From HGM11788 sp964654945 (GTDB lineage Bacteria; Bacillota; Clostridia; Lachnospirales; CAG-274), in contig CAZZLN010000059.1 of assembly GCA_964654945.1 (NCBI GenBank), positions 1 through 9,326 of the forward strand: 9,326 nucleotides of DNA, written 5' to 3'. The translations under genes were made by a program, and so were the position numbers. This document shows, in pieces, positions 6,088 to 9,326 of the stretch; position 1 is the first letter of the stretch, and each line of letters starts with the position of its first letter. The notes beneath the pieces are model-generated. The model saw only the letters and a program-made list of their open reading frames with translations, was not told the origin of the DNA and made no database searches.

Positions 6088-7249
6088 ATATATAATCACT
6101 CATTACAGGCTGAAGCCCCTGTTTTATAATAGCATCTCTGACCTCGTCTACATTTCTTCCGTCTGATATTTCAAACTGACCGTCACCCTTATGCTCATTG
6201 TTTTCACTATGCTCACCAATTCCAACATTAACACCTGCTGAAATTTTAGTTGCGGCAATTTTAATAATATTATCTCTGAATCTCTGACATTCTCTTGTTG
6301 AAATAGTAATGCTTGCAAAAGGCATAAACAATCTGTAGGCACATATTATCTGCAAAAGCTGTGTTTCGTGAACGTCTTTTGGATTTATTTTATCATTGTT
6401 TATAATAGGTCTTAATCTTGGGCATGAAAAGGCAATTTCAGCATGAGGATATTTTCTCTGTAAAAGATAAGCATGAGTTCCTGTTGCAAAAGCATCTTTT
6501 CTGAAATCATCAAGTCCAAGAAGTGCTGCAAAGCCTACACCTCTCATACCTCCTCTTATTGCTCTTTCCTGTGAATTAATTCTGTAAGGAAATATTCTTT
6601 TGTGCCCTGCAAGATGCAGAGTTTCATATTTATCTGAATTATAGGTTTCCTGAAAAACCGTTACAAAGTCTGCACCGCATTTGTGTATATAAGCATATTC
6701 ATCAGTATTCATAGGATAAACCTCAACACCTACAAGCTTAAAATATTTTTTAGCAAGTTTACAAGCCATACCTATATATTCAACATCAGACATTTTTTTG
6801 CTTTCACCGGTAAGCAGAAGAATTTCTTCTAATCCTGTTTTTGCAATGGCTTTCATTTCATTTTCAATTTCTTTTTCATTAAGCTTTGCCCTGTGAATTT
6901 TGTTGTGGCAGTTAAAACCACAGTAAATACAATAATTTTCACAATAGTTTGCTATATATAAAGGTGTAAACATATAAATTGAATTGCCAAAATGCTTTCT
7001 GGTTTCAATCATGGCTTTTTGAGCCATCTGTTCTATAAAAGGCTCTGCTGCCGGAGAAAGAAGTGCAGCAAAATCTTCTATTGAAAGAGGCTCATCTTTA
7101 TCAAGAGCCGCCTTAACATCTGCTTCTGTGTATTTATTATAATCATAGTTATTCATTGCCTCGATAACCTTATCCTGAATTTCAGAACCTATATTCTCCA
7201 TATCGGGAAGATAGGTCATATGGTCTGTTCTCTCATTTGCTTCTGCCAT
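6080..7249 (-). CDS. thiH: 2-iminoacetate synthase (radical SAM tyrosine lyase)
   Basis: ThiH cleaves tyrosine with S-adenosylmethionine to give dehydroglycine (2-iminoacetate) and p-cresol; the former feeds ThiG. The 389-residue sequence has the radical-SAM cluster motif C103-ENY-C107-IY-C110 after IAN, followed by GFNC, which is typical of ThiH. Later conserved blocks include LLLTGES (about 150) and SCPRLRP in the region encoded near 6420. The enzyme is oxygen-sensitive and replaces the glycine oxidase ThiO of aerobes, pointing to an anaerobe. AGGAG precedes the ATG by 9 bases, just beyond the thiG stop (13 bases separate the two genes). It overlaps the start of tenI. Confidence 0.95.
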   Translation of the reverse strand: MAEANERTDHMTYLPDMENIGSEIQDKVIEAMNNYDYNKYTEADVKAALDKDEPLSIEDFAALLSPAAEPFIEQMAQKAMIETRKHFGNSIYMFTPLYIANYCENYCIYCGFNCHNKIHRAKLNEKEIENEMKAIAKTGLEEILLLTGESKKMSDVEYIGMACKLAKKYFKLVGVEVYPMNTDEYAYIHKCGADFVTVFQETYNSDKYETLHLAGHKRIFPYRINSQERAIRGGMRGVGFAALLGLDDFRKDAFATGTHAYLLQRKYPHAEIAFSCPRLRPIINNDKINPKDVHETQLLQIICAYRLFMPFASITISTRECQRFRDNIIKIAATKISAGVNVGIGEHSENNEHKGDGQFEISDGRNVDEVRDAIIKQGLQPVMSDYIYV

Positions 7250-7262
7250 TTTTTAGCTCTCC

Positions 7263-8027
7263 TTAATCCTGTAAAAATCCTGTTAAAGGTGATGAAGCAC
7301 TGGCTTTTTCAATAACTCTGCCCATACCTGAAATATAAGCAGTTCTTCCTGCCTCAATAGCCTTTTTAAATGCTTCCGCCATAGCCGGAATATTTCCGGC
7401 AGTAGCAATTGCCGTATTAGCCATAACTGCCGCTGCACCCATTTCCATAGCCTCACAAGCCTGTGAAGGCTTACCAATGCCTGCATCTACAATAACAGGC
7501 AAATCAATTTCTTCAATAAGAATTTTAATAAAATCCCTTGTGCAGATACCCTTGTTTGAGCCTATAGGAGCACCAAGAGGCATAACTGCCGCTGCACCTG
7601 CATTGACTAAATCTCTTGCAGCATTTAAGTCAGGATACATATAAGGCATTACAATAAAGCCCTCTTTTGCAAGAATTTCTGTAGCTTTAATTGTTTCATA
7701 ATTATCGGGAAGAAGATATTTTGAATCGTGAATGACCTCAATTTTTACAAAGTCACCACAGCCAACTTCCCTTGAAAGTCTTGCAATTCTCACAGCTTCC
7801 TCTGCATTTCTTGCACCTGATGTGTTAGGAAGAAGTGTAACACCCTTTGGTATGTAATCTAAAATATTATCTGCATCCGAATTGGCACGTCTTAATGCAA
7901 GAGTTATAATTTCTGCACCGGCATTTTCAACTGCAGCCTTTATAAGCTCAAGAGAGTATTTTCCTGAGCCTAAAATAAATCTTGAATTAAATTCGTGTCC
8001 GCCAATTATAAGCTTGTCATTTTCCAT
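7263..8027 (-). CDS. thiG: Thiazole synthase
   Basis: ThiG condenses 1-deoxyxylulose 5-phosphate, dehydroglycine and ThiS-thiocarboxylate sulfur into the thiazole phosphate. The 254-residue TIM barrel contains K95 in FVKIEVI, the Schiff-base lysine that corresponds to Lys96 of the Bacillus enzyme. ITLALRRAN (41-49), MPLGAPIGS (149-157) and NTAIA (204-208) are family blocks around the active site and phosphate site. The start was set at 8027 because AGGAG stands 8 bases upstream and the usual N-terminus DKLIIGGHEFNSRF follows. A longer frame to 8090 would run into thiF. Only 2 bases separate it from the thiF stop, and its ribosome binding site lies in the last thiF codons. Confidence 0.95.
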   Translation of the reverse strand: MENDKLIIGGHEFNSRFILGSGKYSLELIKAAVENAGAEIITLALRRANSDADNILDYIPKGVTLLPNTSGARNAEEAVRIARLSREVGCGDFVKIEVIHDSKYLLPDNYETIKATEILAKEGFIVMPYMYPDLNAARDLVNAGAAAVMPLGAPIGSNKGICTRDFIKILIEEIDLPVIVDAGIGKPSQACEAMEMGAAAVMANTAIATAGNIPAMAEAFKKAIEAGRTAYISGMGRVIEKASASSPLTGFLQD

Positions 8028-8029
8028 TT

Positions 8030-8659
8030 TTAAATCTCCTTTATTCCAAGTAATAATCTTAAAACCATATTTGCCTGATGATTTGCACATACTGCAACTC
8101 TGGGTGCAAAAAGCGAAAGTCCCTTTTCAACACCTGATACACCATCACCGCATATATAAAAGTTATCATTTATTTTTTTAGTAACTATAGAATTTGCTGA
8201 TTTACAGCCTGCCATACCCGAGGCCGAAACTATTGTTATATTTTCATTTTCAGAAAGCAGAGTATTTATAAGCATAGCTTTGTTTTTTGCAAAATCAAAA
8301 CATTCACATACAATATTATAATCCTTAAAAATATTACTTGCATTTTCTTCCGTAACCCTTATTTGTTTTTTCGTAATTTTAATTATAGGATTAATTTCTC
8401 TTATTATTTCTTCTAAAGCTTCCGTTTTAGGTCTGCCTAAATCCTTAATAAAATACTGCTGTCTGTTTAAATTAGATATATCAACATTATCAAAATCAAC
8501 AATAAACAAATGCCCTATACCTGCTCTTGCAAGAGATACGGCAACATTAGAGCCAAGACCTCCCAGTCCCGCTATAGCCACCCTTGAATTAATAAGTTTT
8601 TTATAAACCTTCTCTCCATGCCTTTCAATAAGAGCAGCAACAAATTCTTCATTTGTCAT
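8030..8659 (-). CDS. thiF: ThiS adenylyltransferase, short form
   Basis: This 209-residue E1-like enzyme adenylates the C-terminus of ThiS before sulfur transfer. Nucleotide-binding GLGGLG (31-36), the acidic strand end VDFDNVD (54-60), NLNRQ (63-67) and GRPKTEAL (75-82) are the expected Rossmann/E1 motifs. It is shorter than Escherichia coli ThiF (about 250 residues) and lacks the paired CxxC zinc motifs, as in the compact ThiF of many Clostridia. The start at 8659 has GGAGG 8 bases upstream. An upstream frame to 8686 would overlap thiS and lacks that site. Only one base separates it from the thiS stop. Confidence 0.92.
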   Translation of the reverse strand: MTNEEFVAALIERHGEKVYKKLINSRVAIAGLGGLGSNVAVSLARAGIGHLFIVDFDNVDISNLNRQQYFIKDLGRPKTEALEEIIREINPIIKITKKQIRVTEENASNIFKDYNIVCECFDFAKNKAMLINTLLSENENITIVSASGMAGCKSANSIVTKKINDNFYICGDGVSGVEKGLSLFAPRVAVCANHQANMVLRLLLGIKEI

Positions 8660-8660
8660 A

Positions 8661-8858
8661 TCAGCCGCCTCCGACAAAATTAACAATTTCTATAACATCG
8701 CCATCATTTATAATATAGCTGTCATATTCACCCTTAGACAGAATTTTACCATTGCATTCAACGGCAATAAATGCGGCTTTATATCCGTTTTCAGCAAGAT
8801 ATAAGCTCATTGTCATACCCTTAGCATTATTTTGCTCTTTTCCATTAATTTTAATCAT
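8661..8858 (-). CDS. thiS: Sulfur carrier protein ThiS
   Basis: This 65-residue ubiquitin-like protein is the sulfur donor for ThiG. It has the beta-grasp pattern MIKINGKE...IAVECNGKI...NDGDVIEIVNFVGGG and ends in glycines, the site that is adenylated and converted to thiocarboxylate. It ends in three glycines rather than two. The start at 8858 was chosen for family length and for AGGTGA close upstream, with a second strong AGGAGG farther off (12 bases). A longer frame to 8897 would begin inside the leader hairpin. It is the first gene of the thiazole operon. Confidence 0.93.
   Translation of the reverse strand: MIKINGKEQNNAKGMTMSLYLAENGYKAAFIAVECNGKILSKGEYDSYIINDGDVIEIVNFVGGG
8668..8672 (-). 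promoter_or_regulatory. thiF ribosome binding site inside thiS glycine codons
   Basis: The minus-strand GGAGG lies 8 bases before the thiF ATG (8659). It is formed by the GGA-GGC codons of the functional C-terminal glycines of ThiS. It decides the thiF start and implies coupled translation. Confidence 0.8.
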
Positions 8859-8887
8859 TATATCACCTGCACCTCCTATATTTAATA

Positions 8888-8943
8888 AAAAAGCCACACG
8901 AAAAACTACACCCGTGGTGGTGTACCCCTTCGTGTGACCTTTT
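8888..8943 (-). promoter_or_regulatory. Leader hairpin/attenuator of the thi operon
   Basis: In minus-strand RNA a 15-bp outer stem forms between 8929-8943 and 8888-8902, including two G-U pairs that would be mismatches on the other strand. A 6-bp apical stem UACACC/GGUGUA (8919-8924 with 8907-8912) closes on the loop ACCACG, and three G-U pairs can bridge the two helices. A run of U overlaps the 3' side of the stem. It lies about 15 nt after the predicted start site and before thiS, so it looks like a conditional terminator. No TPP riboswitch consensus (CUGAGA and its partner) is present. I recall a candidate structured RNA called the thiS motif upstream of thiS genes, but cannot confirm a match from sequence alone. 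Confidence 0.7.
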
Positions 8944-8964
8944 AAGACTCAACACTCTATGATT

Positions 8965-8993
8965 ATTTTATCAAGTAAAATATGATTTGTCAA
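8965..8993 (-). promoter_or_regulatory. Sigma-A promoter of the thi operon
   Basis: On the minus strand, TTGACA (8988-8993, perfect) is followed after 17 bases by TAAAAT (8965-8970). The predicted start is near 8958. The strong promoter fits control by the downstream hairpin rather than at initiation. Confidence 0.8.
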
Positions 8994-9075
8994 CCTAAAT
9001 TATGTTATTGTTCACGTTAATCTAATTTGATTGTAATAAACTGTGACTTTGCCGTATGCACTTAATAAAAAATGC

Positions 9076-9104
9076 TTGACAATGTACTGTAATTGAGGTA
9101 TAAT
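9076..9104 (+). promoter_or_regulatory. Consensus promoter of the tRNA-Ser unit
   Basis: TTGACA (9076-9081) and TATAAT (9099-9104) are separated by 17 bases: both boxes are perfect, as expected for a stable RNA gene. The start is near 9111. Confidence 0.9.
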
Positions 9105-9145
9105 AATTAAGCATTGTGGTTGGGATAATGCAATATGTAAGATAT

Positions 9146-9233
9146 GGAGTAGTACTCAAGTGGCTGAAGAGGCTCCCCTGCTAAGGGAGTAGGTCGTTAA
9201 CGCGGCGCGAGAGTTCAAATCTCTCCTACTCCG
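9146..9233 (+). tRNA. tRNA-Ser (anticodon GCU)
   Basis: This 88-nt class II tRNA reads AGC/AGU. The acceptor stem GGAGTAG pairs with CTACTCC (9226-9232), with discriminator G9233. The anticodon stem CTCCC/GGGAG encloses CTGCTAA, with anticodon GCT at 9180-9182. The long variable arm identifies the serine class. The T-arm is GAGAG-TTCAAAT-CTCTC. CCA is not encoded. The primary transcript would start with a short 5-bp hairpin (9111-9131) that is removed on processing. Confidence 0.97.
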
Positions 9234-9237
9234 TTTA

Positions 9238-9267
9238 GGCTTCTGATTTTTCAGAAGTCTTTTTTTA
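9238..9267 (+). terminator. Rho-independent terminator after tRNA-Ser
   Basis: The stem GGCTTCTGA (9238-9246) pairs with TCAGAAGTC (9251-9259), 9 bp with one G-U, around a TTTT loop, and is followed by seven T. It ends the tRNA transcript. Confidence 0.9.
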
Positions 9268-9274
9268 TTCAAAA

Positions 9275-9292
9275 AAAGGGGCTGTAAAAAAA
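9275..9292 (-). repeat. Right copy of the 18-bp inverted repeat
   Basis: The sequence reads AAAGGGGCTGTAAAAAAA and is the exact reverse complement of 38-55. Confidence 0.85.
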
Positions 9293-9326
9293 GTCTCAAA
9301 AGAAAAATCGCTGTAGGCATAGCACT
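9278..9326. mobile_element. Probable end of an insertion sequence (partial)
   Basis: This starts at the G-run of the 18-bp repeat, 11 bases after the T-tract of the tRNA terminator. The sequence beyond it (AAGTCTCAAAAG onward) resembles the region outward of the left repeat only over a few bases, as expected for the opposite end of the same type of element. The body is outside the window and the family is uncertain. Confidence 0.4.

Noticed and set aside
7882..8181. Plus-strand open frame opposite thiG and thiF
   Set aside because: It lies entirely antisense to two well-identified genes and has no recognisable family features.
8859..8897. N-terminal extension of ThiS starting at GTG 8897
   Set aside because: It would begin inside the leader hairpin and add 13 residues absent from normal ThiS. 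The ATG at 8858 has a nearby ribosome binding site.

Overview
The window is AT-rich chromosomal DNA from an anaerobic, endospore-forming Firmicute, most likely a Clostridia/Lachnospirales-type organism. The evidence is a full-length spoIVA, an oxygen-independent thiazole pathway built on the radical-SAM enzyme ThiH, strong AGGAGG ribosome binding sites, consensus sigma-A promoters, and a serine tRNA without an encoded CCA. No phage or defence island is visible. The two outer edges look like the ends of an insertion sequence, so the window may be a contig that stops inside a repeated element.

Layout from left to right. Positions 1-55 hold a probable IS end. An HPr-like gene (61-291, minus) has its own promoter. 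After an AT-rich gap comes spoIVA (626-2104, plus), preceded by a sigma-E-like promoter. Positions 2173-2298 carry the most interesting element: a complete small-RNA-like unit on the plus strand, made of a promoter, a 5' hairpin and a 16-bp terminator-type hairpin with a C-rich loop, and no gene downstream. Next is a minus-strand zinc uptake operon, znuA-znuC-znuB plus a CBS-domain protein with a possible HEPN-like N-terminus (5462 down to 2313), with its own promoter at 5495-5523. A second minus-strand operon, thiS-thiF-thiG-thiH-tenI (8858 down to 5560), makes the thiazole half of thiamine and ends at a clear Rho-independent terminator (5529-5557). Its leader holds a long terminator-like hairpin but no recognisable TPP riboswitch. 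On the right, a tRNA-Ser(GCU) unit (9076-9267) has a consensus promoter and terminator, followed by a second IS end.

How the genes work together. ThiS is adenylated by ThiF and becomes a thiocarboxylate. ThiH supplies dehydroglycine from tyrosine. ThiG joins these with deoxyxylulose phosphate, and TenI aromatises the product. ThiC, ThiD and a convincing ThiE are not in the window. ZnuA, ZnuB and ZnuC form a Zn(II) ABC importer, and the co-transcribed CBS protein may add regulation. The small RNA converges with the end of the zinc operon, which has no visible terminator of its own, so antisense contact between the two transcripts is plausible.
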